The translations under genes and the position numbers were made by a program. From NCBI RefSeq assembly GCF_006345815.1, contig NZ_VCIG01000042.1, forward strand, positions 365,864 to 429,863: a stretch of 64,000 nt of DNA. Direction: 5' to 3'. Numbering within the stretch: the stretch's first letter is position 1; each line of letters starts with the position of its first letter. The notes under the pieces are model-generated. The model made no database searches and was not told where the DNA came from. It saw nothing but the letters and a program-made list of their open reading frames with translations. Source of the DNA: Ochrobactrum sp. CGA5. Lineage in GTDB: Bacteria > Pseudomonadota > Alphaproteobacteria > Rhizobiales > Rhizobiaceae. This document shows positions 8,340 through 17,658 of the stretch, one piece after another.

Positions 8340-8635
8340 ATTGGTGGCTTCTGCAATCAAAGCGGTGGGCACTTTAAGAACCATTGACTAAGAAATATCG
8401 TTAAGCGCGAGCGCGGCGTCTCCATCGATAATAAGCCCGTTTATGATTCCACTTTTTAGAAGCGCATTCGCTGCGGCCGCTTTTCCCGGCCGGTGATGAG
8501 CAGAACCGCCTGCACTTTTTTAGTTCGACAAAGCTGAGGGCAATTGTGCGCTGGTTCGTCTCATGCTGAACCTGTTTCCCCTTGTCCGAAACTCCGCAAG
8601 TGTAGGCTTCCTCGCCGACGGATTGAAGAACATTT

Positions 8636-9151
8636 CTACTGGCAATAAGGTGGCTTCTTATCAGCAACCATGGTGCACCCCCGCTTGATTTCATCCCTGA
8701 TCATGTCGCACGAATTGCTCGCATTACACGGCGGGTGCGTTGCAGGTGAAATCTCTTTGCATTGATTGACAAGAACGTTTGCTGCTTTCACACCGATCTC
8801 TTGCCTACATTCTGTCGCGGAATCGGCCTCGGCATTGTCCGCAATTTTTCTCAACCAGCCTAGTTGCTGGTTGAGGAGGTCAGCCCTTTGGCGAGTTAGA
8901 ACTTCCTTGCAATCTGCTTCAGAAGCCATGATCGCGTAGTTTATTTGCTGATATCGACACTCACTATCGCGATACTTGATCCAATTGCGCTGACTCTCCT
9001 TGAGCTGCATTTGGTTCGAGGCAGGCAGAGAATTTATGACTTGGCTATAGAGATCATTCAGCTTGCGATCTGCCGTTTTCAGATCGGCATATGCATCCGT
9101 TGAATGCATTGTAGCAAGTATTAAGAAAGCCGCTGTCCTTAGTCGTCTCAT
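8636..9151 (-). CDS. Exported DUF1311 / LprI-like protein
   Basis: A 171-residue protein with a signal peptide (MRRLRTAAFLILATMHSTDAYA). The mature N-terminal part carries the DUF1311/LprI pattern: a helix beginning ADRKLNDLYSQVI, followed by LKESQRNWIKYRDSECRYQ and a QQLGWLRKIAD segment. LprI-type domains bind and inhibit lysozyme in some bacteria. The C-terminal 60 residues hold seven cysteines in short CN-x-C and C-x-C-like spacing and may be a second disulfide-stabilised module. It stands alone. The 296 bases between it and the DUF1295 gene (8340-8635) show no gene or clear signal. Confidence 0.75.
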   Translation of the reverse strand: MRRLRTAAFLILATMHSTDAYADLKTADRKLNDLYSQVINSLPASNQMQLKESQRNWIKYRDSECRYQQINYAIMASEADCKEVLTRQRADLLNQQLGWLRKIADNAEADSATECRQEIGVKAANVLVNQCKEISPATHPPCNASNSCDMIRDEIKRGCTMVADKKPPYCQ

Positions 9152-9224
9152 GTTCGAATCCCCACCCGTTCCTATCGAACATCTATTAGAATTGTCCGAG
9201 CGGCAACGATCTTAATTACTATTA

Positions 9225-9998
9225 TTACTTGGTCGTATAGCCGCCATTCACGAGAATAGTCTGGCCGGTCATCCACCATCCCTCCGAGATCAGGAGGCGA
9301 ATCCAAGGGACTATGTCCTCAATATCCGTAAGTCCCGTTTTCGAGAAACCCGACAATGCAGCCGCTGTCTTATGATAAGCTACTGCATCTGCGCCTTCAG
9401 CAGGGTAAAAGAATGGCGTGTCCATCGGACCTGGGCCGATAGCGGTTACTGAGATGCCACGCTCGCCGAATTCCTTTGAAGCTGCGCGCGTGAAGTGTTC
9501 GACAGGTGCCTTTGTGCCAGCATAGCTAGAATAGAATGGTGTGTAAGCGCCAAGCAAGGATGTAACGAGCGTACAGATTTTGCCATTGTCATTGAGTTGT
9601 TTACCGGCTTCCTTGATGAAGAAAAATGCGGCCTTGGCGTTCACTGCAGACATCTCGTCGTACTCGGCTTCCGAAATCTCTGCCATTGGCTTTTTTAGAA
9701 CTTTGCCGACAGTGTTAATGGCAATGTCAGGCTTGCCAATGGCTGCAATGGTATCGGCAAACAACTTCTCGGTCGCACCTGCTGTAATGAGGTTTGCCTG
9801 AAACGCAACGGCTTGAGCGCCCAATGCCTTCACTGCTGCAACGGTGGTATCTGCATCCGACTTACTTGCAGCGCTGTTATAGTGAATGGCGATTGCCTTG
9901 GCACCGTGAGCGGCGAGATCACGGGCAATCAGGCCACCGAGATTCTTGGCACCGCCCGCTATAAGGACGGTTTTACCTTTGATGGAATGATCGACCAT
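9225..9998 (-). CDS. SDR family oxidoreductase
   Basis: A 257-residue classical short-chain dehydrogenase/reductase. The cofactor site is the variant GGAKNLGGLIA near residues 14-24 (standard is TGxxxGxG). The catalytic Tyr-x3-Lys is in SSYAGTK, preceded by the Ser in TSLLGAY. The ATG at 9998 is used: MVDHSIKGKTVLIAGG is the normal start, whereas the longer frame begins 21 codons earlier with no family homology. It is a single gene with no partner that would reveal its substrate. Confidence 0.85.
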   Translation of the reverse strand: MVDHSIKGKTVLIAGGAKNLGGLIARDLAAHGAKAIAIHYNSAASKSDADTTVAAVKALGAQAVAFQANLITAGATEKLFADTIAAIGKPDIAINTVGKVLKKPMAEISEAEYDEMSAVNAKAAFFFIKEAGKQLNDNGKICTLVTSLLGAYTPFYSSYAGTKAPVEHFTRAASKEFGERGISVTAIGPGPMDTPFFYPAEGADAVAYHKTAAALSGFSKTGLTDIEDIVPWIRLLISEGWWMTGQTILVNGGYTTK

Positions 9999-10071
9999 AA
10001 ACGTGATTCCTTTGAGCTTCTGCTGGATGACAACCAATGGGCTAACGCCATCTTGCCGCACTGAATAATTT

Positions 10072-10118
10072 GAAAGACCGCTGTCAGTTTATAGGGGGCG
10101 GACTGACAGCGGCCTTTC
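10072..10118 (-). terminator. Long-stem hairpin downstream of the autotransporter
   Basis: Arms 10072-10088 and 10102-10118 pair over 17 positions with one mismatch and a 13-base loop. It is the second of two hairpins met by transcripts leaving the autotransporter gene. It may end transcription or protect the 3' end. Confidence 0.6.
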
Positions 10119-10124
10119 ACGCGT

Positions 10125-10159
10125 GCTGATGTTGAATGCGTTCGGGCGCCAACATCAGC
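10125..10159 (-). terminator. Second hairpin after the autotransporter stop
   Basis: GCTGATGTTG at 10125-10134 and CAACATCAGC at 10150-10159 form a perfect 10-bp stem with a 15-base loop, 15 bases beyond the autotransporter stop codon. There is no strong T-run, so it may act together with the next hairpin. Confidence 0.55.
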
Positions 10160-10174
10160 CCTCGGTGATTGTAT

Positions 10175-13100
10175 TCACCACTTCATCCGAAAGCCCACCG
10201 TTCCCTTGACGGAATAGCTGTCGCCGAAGTTATTGAGACTGGTTGTGACAAGACCTTCGCTATAGATCGAATACTTGTCATCGTCCCAGTTGTAGGTTCC
10301 GCCAACGCCAAGCCCACCCCAAATACGATCATTGCGGCTGGCAAAACTCACACTGTCAACATCGACCTTCGTTCCTTCAAGAAACTCGTAGTAGAGATTG
10401 CCAATACCGTAGACGTGTGTACGGTTGAGCATACCATTGTCATTTTGCCACGAGTTTTCATGATCAAGTGTAAGGCCGAGACGGCCCTGCAGGCTCTCGC
10501 CGCGATCAATGCTGACACGAGAACCGAAAACATCGGTAAATGCGTCAAAATCGACGTTGGAATAGACCAGTTGTGCTTGTGGCGTCAGGGACCACTCAGG
10601 ACCTATGGCAATCCGCTTGCCACCTTCCAGTGAGAGGGCATAGCCGAAACCGTCATTGCCATCGGTCAGGCTCATGTCGGCAAGAAGGGAATTCAGATCG
10701 CTCCTGTACCACGTCACCTGTCCCTGACTGTCGAGATAGAAACCGTTCTCGCCATACCACGTCAGTGTACCGCCAAAACCATAACCGTTAGTACGAATCT
10801 CACCATCGCCGTAAACAGAATTTATGTCGGTTTTGCCATGGGCGTAATGGATTGTTACTCCACCTATCAGCTTGCCGCTTTCCGTTTCACTTAGCAGTCC
10901 ATCAATGCCGGCCTGAAGTTTGAAGACATTCTGGTCGTAATCGGTAGCCGAGGTTGAGAAACGCGGTTCGACGCTGTTATGCGCGCCTTCAATGCGACCC
11001 CATACGCCATTGCCTTCGATTGCAACGCCGGTTTCTTCCGGGGCGGCGTAAGGTGTGCCGACCGGATCAGCGCCCTGCGCAATAACCTTGTTGCCGTTAC
11101 CTGCCCAGAAACGATTGCCAACGCGCTGCTGCAAAGTCGGCAAACCGTTTAGGCCAATCAAAGCCTGTGGGTAGGCCTCGTAGGATGGAACACCAGCCTG
11201 ATAAAGCGGTGTTTCAGGATCAGTCGGCATAAGCTGTGAACGTAGATACCAGTTGCCATCAGACGGTGTTGAAGTGCCGCCCTGATAAAGCTGATACGCA
11301 TAAGCGCCTGCAACGACAGCCTGTTTGCCGCCAATCGAGTATTCGCCGAGCAGCGAGAACGAACCATTCGAAGCACCGTTCACCTCAATGATCCGGATAC
11401 CTTCATTGGTCTGCGCGCCCGTTCCTCCGACATTGTTGATGCCCACATTCGTCGTGCCGGAGGTGTCGCCATTAATGACAACCATATCCGTTCTTGAACT
11501 GTCGTCGCCAAGAACAACGTCGAACAACATCTGTCCGCCATTGCCATTATAATTTCCACCGATGATCACGACATCGCCGACTGCATCATCGACCGTCGTG
11601 ATTGTTCCGGCATTGGCCACGTCTCCGCTGAACGAATAAATCCCGGTTCCGTCGCCCGTTCCAATGAAGGTCGACGTAGGATCGATCGTCATATTGCCGT
11701 TGAAGTCAAGTGATGCCATTCCGTCGAGCGTGGATCCGTTCGTGAGATTAACACCGGTTGTTCCCTCATCGGGTTCGCCGACATGCCACGCACCGTCATC
11801 AATCGACAGATGAGCTTGATCCAGAGTTACAATTTCCCAATTGGTAATCTTGCCGCCATTGGTGGTCGCCGAAACACCCTTGAGTGTCAGCGTATCAATC
11901 ATTCCATCGGCAACGGAAGTGTCATCGCCGCCGTTGAGCACTTGCGAGCCATCATAGGTCGATGCACTTACCGTTGCCGTGTCGGAACCGTCCTGACCGT
12001 AGAAACCTCCAGCCAGCTTGCCGCCCGTCCAGTTGAACGTGTCATTGCCTTCATGGTTGGCAACACCATCATTGCTCTGGGCGTCGTCCCTGTCGTCGCC
12101 GTAAATATTACCGGTATAGGTCCCGCCAGCCAGATTGAAGATATCATTGCCGAGGCCCAGGATCGCATCGCCGGTTACAGTACCGGCGCTGTTAACGGTG
12201 ACATTGCCCCCGACCGTATCCGATGCGGTTGGATTACCAGCAACACCACCATCCCGAATGGCGATCCCGGATGTTGCGGTCAGGGCTGCCGAAGCTGCAA
12301 TGTCGATAGTTGCACCGCTCGCTGCAATTGTCTGGATGCCCGCGCTGGCCCCACCACTCACGTTGCCAACGACGTTGACCAATGACACACCCGTACCCCT
12401 GTTCCAGGCGAGGATACCGGTTTTGCCCGCAATGGAACCCGCAGTCTGTTTTACAGTCAGATCGGTGCCGCTGTTCCGTGCATAGACCCCGTAGTCACCG
12501 GAAGCAGTCACGTCGCCGGACAACGTAACTATAGTCGAGCCTGTACCCGCATTGTCTGCGAAAACACCATAGGTACCACCTTTGACCGATCCCGACATCT
12601 GCTGGACAACCATATCCTTCGCCGTGCTGGCGTTAAAGGCATAAAGGCCAGCTCGTACGGTTGCCGTGACGTCTCCGGAACTGACGATCGTCGTTGTTCC
12701 GGTACCCCGGTTATTGGCGTACATGCCAAACCAATTGCCGGAGACCGACCCTTCCCTTTGGATAAGGCTAATGTCCGTCGCCGACACATCATTGTAGGCG
12801 TAAATACCGTAGGTGTCGTTATTTGTCGCGCCGGTCTGGGTCTGGTTTACAATTCCGGCTGTCGTGATCGTCACAGCGCCGGTGCCCCAATTATCGGCGC
12901 GAATGCCATGCGTATAGCCGGTGATTGTGCTATCTGCCCCCTGTGTGATGGTAATGTCTGTGGCGCTGGCTGAATTTAGCGCCCATATACCGTTGTCAAG
13001 TGCTCCACTCACGTCACCGGCGACAGCGATTACGGTCGCTCCCACGCTACCATGGACCGTGTGAATTCCGTTGTCCGCGCCAGAGATTGTCCCGCCAGTC

Positions 13101-13756
13101 TGACTGACAATCAAGTCTGTCGCGTTCCCCTCGTTGTTGGCGTAGATAGCGTCACCGGATATTCCCGTCACAGTGCCGGAAGATATGACTGTAGTGAACC
13201 CAGTGCCGTAATTGGTGACGTAAACTCCCTCAGTACCGCTTAAGGCCCCATTTGATGTGATTGCAACCGAGCCGGTTCCATCATTGATTGCCAAAATACC
13301 CTGCCCACCAGAGGACGTGATGGATGAAGCATTTCCGTCGGTCAGCGTTATCCCGCCGATTGCGTCGACTCTGATCGCGCCCCCCGCGGTTGACATCCCG
13401 AATCCAGGCTCTGTGATAATCGTCACCGGCGTGGCAGACGAAATATACACCGACGGATCGCTGCCCGTGCTCGAAGCAGCGCTGGAGCAGCTCCAGGTTT
13501 CGGCGCCAGACGGGGCGCAGTCACCTGCCAATGATGGTGAAGACCAGACGAACAGTGATGTAAATGCCGCAGCAGAAACCACCGAAACGCCAGCTAGCGA
13601 CAGAATCAATTCTGCGTCACAGGGCGCTATTCCACCAGCGACCCCTTTGTACTTGCCGATGCGACCTCCACGAAAGAAGGTTATTTCTTTGTAAAGTTTA
13701 TTTTCGCTCTTTTGTTGCCTTGTTCTCAAAGAGACCCCCTTCCGAATCTGATCCAA
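10175..13756 (-). CDS. Autotransporter outer-membrane beta-barrel protein
   Basis: A type Va autotransporter of up to 1193 residues. A basic N-terminal extension of about 45 residues precedes a hydrophobic signal core (AELILSLAGVSVVSAAAFTSLF, then SPSLAG). The passenger, about residues 75-880, is made of repeated beta-strand units of about 40-45 residues containing GTGxTTIVSSGDV-like and NGIxAxN-like strands, typical of a beta-helix. The C-terminal 270 residues, starting near VWGRIEGAHNS, form the translocator barrel and end in the terminal aromatic (FRMKW). The longest frame starts at a TTG with no clear ribosome site, so the true start may be further in. Adhesion is a common role but the ligand is unknown. 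Confidence 0.88.
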   Translation of the reverse strand: MDQIRKGVSLRTRQQKSENKLYKEITFFRGGRIGKYKGVAGGIAPCDAELILSLAGVSVVSAAAFTSLFVWSSPSLAGDCAPSGAETWSCSSAASSTGSDPSVYISSATPVTIITEPGFGMSTAGGAIRVDAIGGITLTDGNASSITSSGGQGILAINDGTGSVAITSNGALSGTEGVYVTNYGTGFTTVISSGTVTGISGDAIYANNEGNATDLIVSQTGGTISGADNGIHTVHGSVGATVIAVAGDVSGALDNGIWALNSASATDITITQGADSTITGYTHGIRADNWGTGAVTITTAGIVNQTQTGATNNDTYGIYAYNDVSATDISLIQREGSVSGNWFGMYANNRGTGTTTIVSSGDVTATVRAGLYAFNASTAKDMVVQQMSGSVKGGTYGVFADNAGTGSTIVTLSGDVTASGDYGVYARNSGTDLTVKQTAGSIAGKTGILAWNRGTGVSLVNVVGNVSGGASAGIQTIAASGATIDIAASAALTATSGIAIRDGGVAGNPTASDTVGGNVTVNSAGTVTGDAILGLGNDIFNLAGGTYTGNIYGDDRDDAQSNDGVANHEGNDTFNWTGGKLAGGFYGQDGSDTATVSASTYDGSQVLNGGDDTSVADGMIDTLTLKGVSATTNGGKITNWEIVTLDQAHLSIDDGAWHVGEPDEGTTGVNLTNGSTLDGMASLDFNGNMTIDPTSTFIGTGDGTGIYSFSGDVANAGTITTVDDAVGDVVIIGGNYNGNGGQMLFDVVLGDDSSRTDMVVINGDTSGTTNVGINNVGGTGAQTNEGIRIIEVNGASNGSFSLLGEYSIGGKQAVVAGAYAYQLYQGGTSTPSDGNWYLRSQLMPTDPETPLYQAGVPSYEAYPQALIGLNGLPTLQQRVGNRFWAGNGNKVIAQGADPVGTPYAAPEETGVAIEGNGVWGRIEGAHNSVEPRFSTSATDYDQNVFKLQAGIDGLLSETESGKLIGGVTIHYAHGKTDINSVYGDGEIRTNGYGFGGTLTWYGENGFYLDSQGQVTWYRSDLNSLLADMSLTDGNDGFGYALSLEGGKRIAIGPEWSLTPQAQLVYSNVDFDAFTDVFGSRVSIDRGESLQGRLGLTLDHENSWQNDNGMLNRTHVYGIGNLYYEFLEGTKVDVDSVSFASRNDRIWGGLGVGGTYNWDDDKYSIYSEGLVTTSLNNFGDSYSVKGTVGFRMKW

Positions 13757-14220
13757 TTCAAAGTATTTCTATTTCGCTCTATAATATTTCTTATGAAATA
13801 AGAATAAATAGATTACTGGATATGCATACTCTATGAGGTTTATGAGTAATTCGGTTTATTGGCCCGAAATTACTATTAAGAAGCAACTGCATGGTTGTAG
13901 CGCGAAAATACTGAGCTCTGCAAAATCCCCCTCACCTATGGGATGTTTGTGACTGATATTTTTAACAGCATAACCTCACAAGGCAATTGCAGAAACTGTC
14001 ACTTCCTGTCATTGCCTTGCTGTTTTTCTGATAGTAGCATTGACGGACTGACTGTATCCGGACGCAGACAGCTCTCAGGTATCGCGTCGGAGCCGACGTC
14101 ACTTCATCCGTCTCAGCGAACCCGGATTGCACAATTTGCCAAGCTTGATCGATTAGTGCCTGCAGAGCGTCCGACATTCGGAGCAACTACTCGGTCATTC
14201 CATACATACAGTTTAAGAAG
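13757..14220. other. AT-rich intergenic region upstream of the autotransporter
   Basis: The 464 bases between the kinase gene and the autotransporter are AT-rich in the right-hand 170 bases, with TATTATA-like stretches near 13780-13800 on the minus strand that could be the autotransporter promoter. Short open frames on both strands lack ribosome sites and family features. No RNA gene or repeat was recognised. Confidence 0.4.
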
Positions 14221-16191
14221 TCAGCCGGATGAACTGTCTTTATCCGCTAACAGGATGGTATTGGCCCCGGTTTCTGCGTGAATGGGTAGCGAAAGGCAGA
14301 ACGTCGAGCCTCTGGCGTCGCTGGCCGTCAGTGTGACGTCCCCCCCATTCTGTCGGGCGATTTCGCGCGATATGTATAGTCCCAAGCCAAAGCCCGTTGT
14401 ACTTTGGGTAGACGATCTGAAGTATTTCATGAATATGAGTTCGCGCTCATCCGGTGCGACCCCTTTGCCCTGGTCAGTCACACAAATAAGAGCCGTGCTT
14501 GCATCAGACGACAACTGCACTTTCACGGGGGTCGTCGCGTGCGAGTATTTCAGCGCGTTCTGGATCAGATTGTGCAGCACAATCTCTATAAGAATGCGGT
14601 CACCCTTAACTGGTATTTCGTGGTTGTGAACAAAATCAATACGATCCGCGGCAATGTCATCAAGCCCCATTCGGGTTGTTCGCATAATCTCGTTAAGGTC
14701 GAAGACTTCCGTGTGCTCGGATTGCGATTGTCCGGCATCAATCCGACCACCAGCCAGCACGTTTTCGATTAGCAGCGCCATTCTTTTAACAGTGCGGCTT
14801 ATTTTGCCGATGCGCAATTTGATGCTGTCAGAGCCATTGGCCAACGAGACTAGCAAATTATCCGCAGCAGCGGCAATTACGGCCAATGGACCCCGGAATT
14901 CGTGCGACACCACAGCTACGAAGTCCTGTTGTTGTGCGAGAGCTTCATTAACGGAATCAAGGGACTGTTTGAGCTTCGTTTCGAGCAGTCGGCGGCGTTC
15001 CACCTCAGCTTTCAGCGATGCATTGCTCTCGGCAAGTTCTGCCGTCCTCTCTCGAACTTTGATTGTCAGTTCGCGTTCCGCTGCCTGCGAGATGGCCAGA
15101 ATGCGATCCTGTTCTTCTCGCTGACGACGTTCAGTACGATGCTCAGCCACACGGCCAGCAAGAATAATCAGCACAAGGCCTAAGGTCGCGACGATTCCGG
15201 CGATTACAAAATGTTGCCGGCACATGGAGGGCAAGTGATCAAGTGATGCGAGCGTAAGCAACTGGTATCGCGCATTGGTCAATGGCTGACGCCGTATCAG
15301 ATAGGGGTGGCCATCGATGATCCATTGGTCGCCCTCTTCTGCTTGCGCAACTTGACGTACGGCCATCGCCTCTCCCGGGCCCTCGTCACTGTTCGAAGGC
15401 TGCAGAGTTTCCGGCGGCAGAACCGCCGCCACATTTCGTAGCATGAACGTTTCAGACGAGGCGGTTGTGACTCGTCCTTGGCGGTTCACGATCAATGCGA
15501 TGTGTCGGCCTGTCAGATAATGTGCCATTACCGGAGCGTCGAAACGCACCGTAACCGAACCCAAAGGCTGATCGTTGATGTCTTCGATCCGGCTGGTAAC
15601 AAAGTAGGATGGCATCCGGTTTAAACGAGCGATACCGAATAATTGCCCGCTACCGTCGCGCAAGGCGTCAATGAGATATGCCCGGCCGGTATAAATCTGC
15701 CCCACTATGTTGAAGGAATCCGACCATTGACTGGATATCAGCGTATCGTGTGACAAGTTGTTCATATAGATACGAGCATAGCTGAGATCTTCGGATAGCC
15801 GGGTCATGAAGTCGCCGACCATGCGAACCATTGGATCACTCGTAAGAATGTTCGCCCGTTCCTCCCGCGTTAATTCTGAAAAACCAGGAGGATCAACCCG
15901 ATAGCGAGAGGCAAGCTCGATTACCCGGCTCTGCTTCGCAACCATGTTTGCAACGCTGTTCATTTCCGTGAACAGCCGGTCGACAATCCGCGCCGTTGTC
16001 TGGGCTTCATACTCGGCACTAGCAGCCAAATTCCTGGTTTCGGCTGCGAGTGCGAGGTGGGAAATCCACCAGCCAAGGCAAGCAACTAAAGCTAGCCATG
16101 ACACAGATACCCCCAATGTCATCGGCGATAGATTTGGCACCAGTTGCTGTCTGGGCTTGGCCTTTTTGCGGGTCAAACTGCTTTCAGGCAT
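14221..16191 (-). CDS. Membrane sensor histidine kinase with periplasmic sensor domain
   Basis: A 656-residue kinase. A first membrane segment near residues 25-48 and a second near 330-350 enclose a periplasmic domain of about 280 residues resembling double-Cache sensors. A coiled coil (about 365-420) leads to the dimerisation domain with the phosphorylated H430 in VVSHEFRGPLAV. The ATP domain shows the N box (NLIQNALKYSHA), DQGKGVAPDE and GFGLGLYISREI. No response regulator gene is adjacent; the closest is the OmpR-type regulator at 18898 on the other strand, a plausible partner. The signal is unknown. Confidence 0.9.
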   Translation of the reverse strand: MPESSLTRKKAKPRQQLVPNLSPMTLGVSVSWLALVACLGWWISHLALAAETRNLAASAEYEAQTTARIVDRLFTEMNSVANMVAKQSRVIELASRYRVDPPGFSELTREERANILTSDPMVRMVGDFMTRLSEDLSYARIYMNNLSHDTLISSQWSDSFNIVGQIYTGRAYLIDALRDGSGQLFGIARLNRMPSYFVTSRIEDINDQPLGSVTVRFDAPVMAHYLTGRHIALIVNRQGRVTTASSETFMLRNVAAVLPPETLQPSNSDEGPGEAMAVRQVAQAEEGDQWIIDGHPYLIRRQPLTNARYQLLTLASLDHLPSMCRQHFVIAGIVATLGLVLIILAGRVAEHRTERRQREEQDRILAISQAAERELTIKVRERTAELAESNASLKAEVERRRLLETKLKQSLDSVNEALAQQQDFVAVVSHEFRGPLAVIAAAADNLLVSLANGSDSIKLRIGKISRTVKRMALLIENVLAGGRIDAGQSQSEHTEVFDLNEIMRTTRMGLDDIAADRIDFVHNHEIPVKGDRILIEIVLHNLIQNALKYSHATTPVKVQLSSDASTALICVTDQGKGVAPDERELIFMKYFRSSTQSTTGFGLGLYISREIARQNGGDVTLTASDARGSTFCLSLPIHAETGANTILLADKDSSSG

Positions 16192-16214
16192 AAGCCGCGA
16201 TACCGTTCACATTC

Positions 16215-16604
16215 TTAATTATCATCGCCAGACGAAGTATCCGGATTATCGACCTCGCACCCAATCCCATGGCAACCGATGTAACTCCCCTGTGTGTCAA
16301 AGTTCGGATTGCCGTCCTTATCAAACTGGGACCTTGTATCGATCTGTCTTTCTTCGCGGCGGCGACGCTCCCTTTTGCGCTCACGGTCGCGCTGTTCTTG
16401 TGCATAAATCCGATCTTGAGCGCGTTGTTCTTCCTCTTCATGTCGTGCGCTTTGTTCCATCATGCAGTTTGCAAAAGCATCGGTTCCAGGTCGGAACCCG
16501 AAGGAGGAGCAAGTATCCTGATCTACTTCCTCTGCTGTAACGCAACCGGCGATTGCCAGGGGTATAAACGCGAGCAGTAAGTACCTTATTCTGATGATTT
16601 CCAT
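16215..16604 (-). CDS. Small lipoprotein with GCHG-x-GC motif
   Basis: A 129-residue protein with a lipobox (LAIAGC, lipidated C21). Residues 50-90 are highly charged and probably helical (many Glu, Arg and Gln). The C-terminal 30 residues read QFDKDGNPNFDTQGSYIGCH and continue to GIGCEVDNPD. Nearly the same module ends the DUF3011 protein encoded just upstream, and half of it occurs there a second time. I do not recognise the family and assign no function. The two paired cysteines and one histidine could bind metal or form a disulfide. It lies 23 bases before the kinase gene on the same strand and 127 bases after the DUF3011 gene. Confidence 0.6.
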   Translation of the reverse strand: MEIIRIRYLLLAFIPLAIAGCVTAEEVDQDTCSSFGFRPGTDAFANCMMEQSARHEEEEQRAQDRIYAQEQRDRERKRERRRREERQIDTRSQFDKDGNPNFDTQGSYIGCHGIGCEVDNPDTSSGDDN

Positions 16605-16731
16605 CCAATCCCCACTTGAATTATTTATTGAAGTCGCTGGAACTGAGCCTATTCCTATTAAATCTCGCCGGATTAATTGTAATACTTATATGGGTTCTAA
16701 CTCTTGTCAGTCTATTGTCTCTAGAAGAGTG

Positions 16732-17343
16732 CTATTCTGGATTGTCAACCAGGCAACCGACCCCATGACATCCGATGTAGTTGCCGTGGGTGTCGTAGTT
16801 TGGCTCCCCATTTCTGTCGAATTGGGGCGTCATATCGATCTCAGAACTCTCGGGCCGATCAATACTGCATCCAATACCATGACAACCATTATAGTCGTCT
16901 GTATAACGGTGGTTACTCGTCGTGTGACGACGCTTATTCTTGTGCTCGGTTAACATGCCATCAACAATCGCACCGAGCACCGCACCTGCCACAATCCCGC
17001 CGACGTCATGGCCTCGATGATCATACTGGCGTGCGCCTGGATCAAATCCGTCGCCACGACCGTGATGATAACCGCCAACATCGGCAAATACACCAGAACA
17101 GCCTTGAGCAACCCAAATATAGCGGCTCTTCGGATTATACCCCCAGGTTCGGTTCAATATGCAAGACGCACTTGATGTCTGATGAATAAGTTGAGGTTTA
17201 GACAAGGGGCCAGCATAACATTCATCGTATTTATAATCTCTGGATCGGCATTCTACTGTCGTTTGAGCTTTCGCCTCGAAGACGACGGGCGTTGTGAACG
17301 TTGTGCTAGATAAAACCATCGCAGCTATTGTCCATTTAGACAT
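16732..17343 (-). CDS. Exported DUF3011-like protein with two GCHG-x-GC motifs
   Basis: About 203 residues. A signal peptide (MSKWTIAAMVLSSTTFTTPVVF, cleavage after AKAQ) is followed by a DUF3011-like module: VECRSRDYKYDECY, then SCILNRTWGYNPKSRYIWV and QGCSGVF. A glycine-rich stretch (VGGIVAGAVLGAIVDGML) may touch the membrane. The end holds YNGCHGIGCSIDRPE and then a full copy of the module also found in the neighbouring lipoprotein (GCHGVGCLVDNPE). Two ATGs occur in tandem at 17346 and 17343 behind GGAGGG; the second has the better spacing. DUF3011 proteins are thought to be envelope proteins; function unknown. Confidence 0.65.
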   Translation of the reverse strand: MSKWTIAAMVLSSTTFTTPVVFEAKAQTTVECRSRDYKYDECYAGPLSKPQLIHQTSSASCILNRTWGYNPKSRYIWVAQGCSGVFADVGGYHHGRGDGFDPGARQYDHRGHDVGGIVAGAVLGAIVDGMLTEHKNKRRHTTSNHRYTDDYNGCHGIGCSIDRPESSEIDMTPQFDRNGEPNYDTHGNYIGCHGVGCLVDNPE

Positions 17344-17658
17344 CATTACCCTCCGGACGTAAGAAATTTTATGAGCAAAAGGATCACGGTTTTGCATTCG
17401 ATAAGAAAGCATTGATTAATATACTTATAGCGTATCAATAGGCTGTTTTGTAAAATGTTGAAAATTAATATTAACAGAAATAACATTAGACATTACTGAT
17501 ATAATATGGCGCTATCGTCTCGCCCTTGTATCGGCCGGGAAGCTGTGCCTGAGTCGATCCGGGATCGAGCTTGGTGCGGAGCATCCGGCAGACTAAAACA
17601 CGCATCATAACAACGCACACACCTCGACCCGCATTTGGTTCGAAGGATAAGGCGGCAA

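Noticed and set aside
9150-9165. tRNA-like GTTCGAATCCCC sequence
   Set aside because: It resembles a tRNA T-loop, but no acceptor, D or anticodon arm can be formed around it; it lies at the start of the DUF1311 gene.
11200-13500. Repeated units as a possible CRISPR or tandem repeat array
   Set aside because: The repeats are degenerate at DNA level and code for beta-helix strands of the autotransporter passenger.
13962-14186. Short minus-strand frame of 74 codons before the autotransporter
   Set aside because: No ribosome site, no family feature, and an unlikely Cys-rich end; treated as non-coding.
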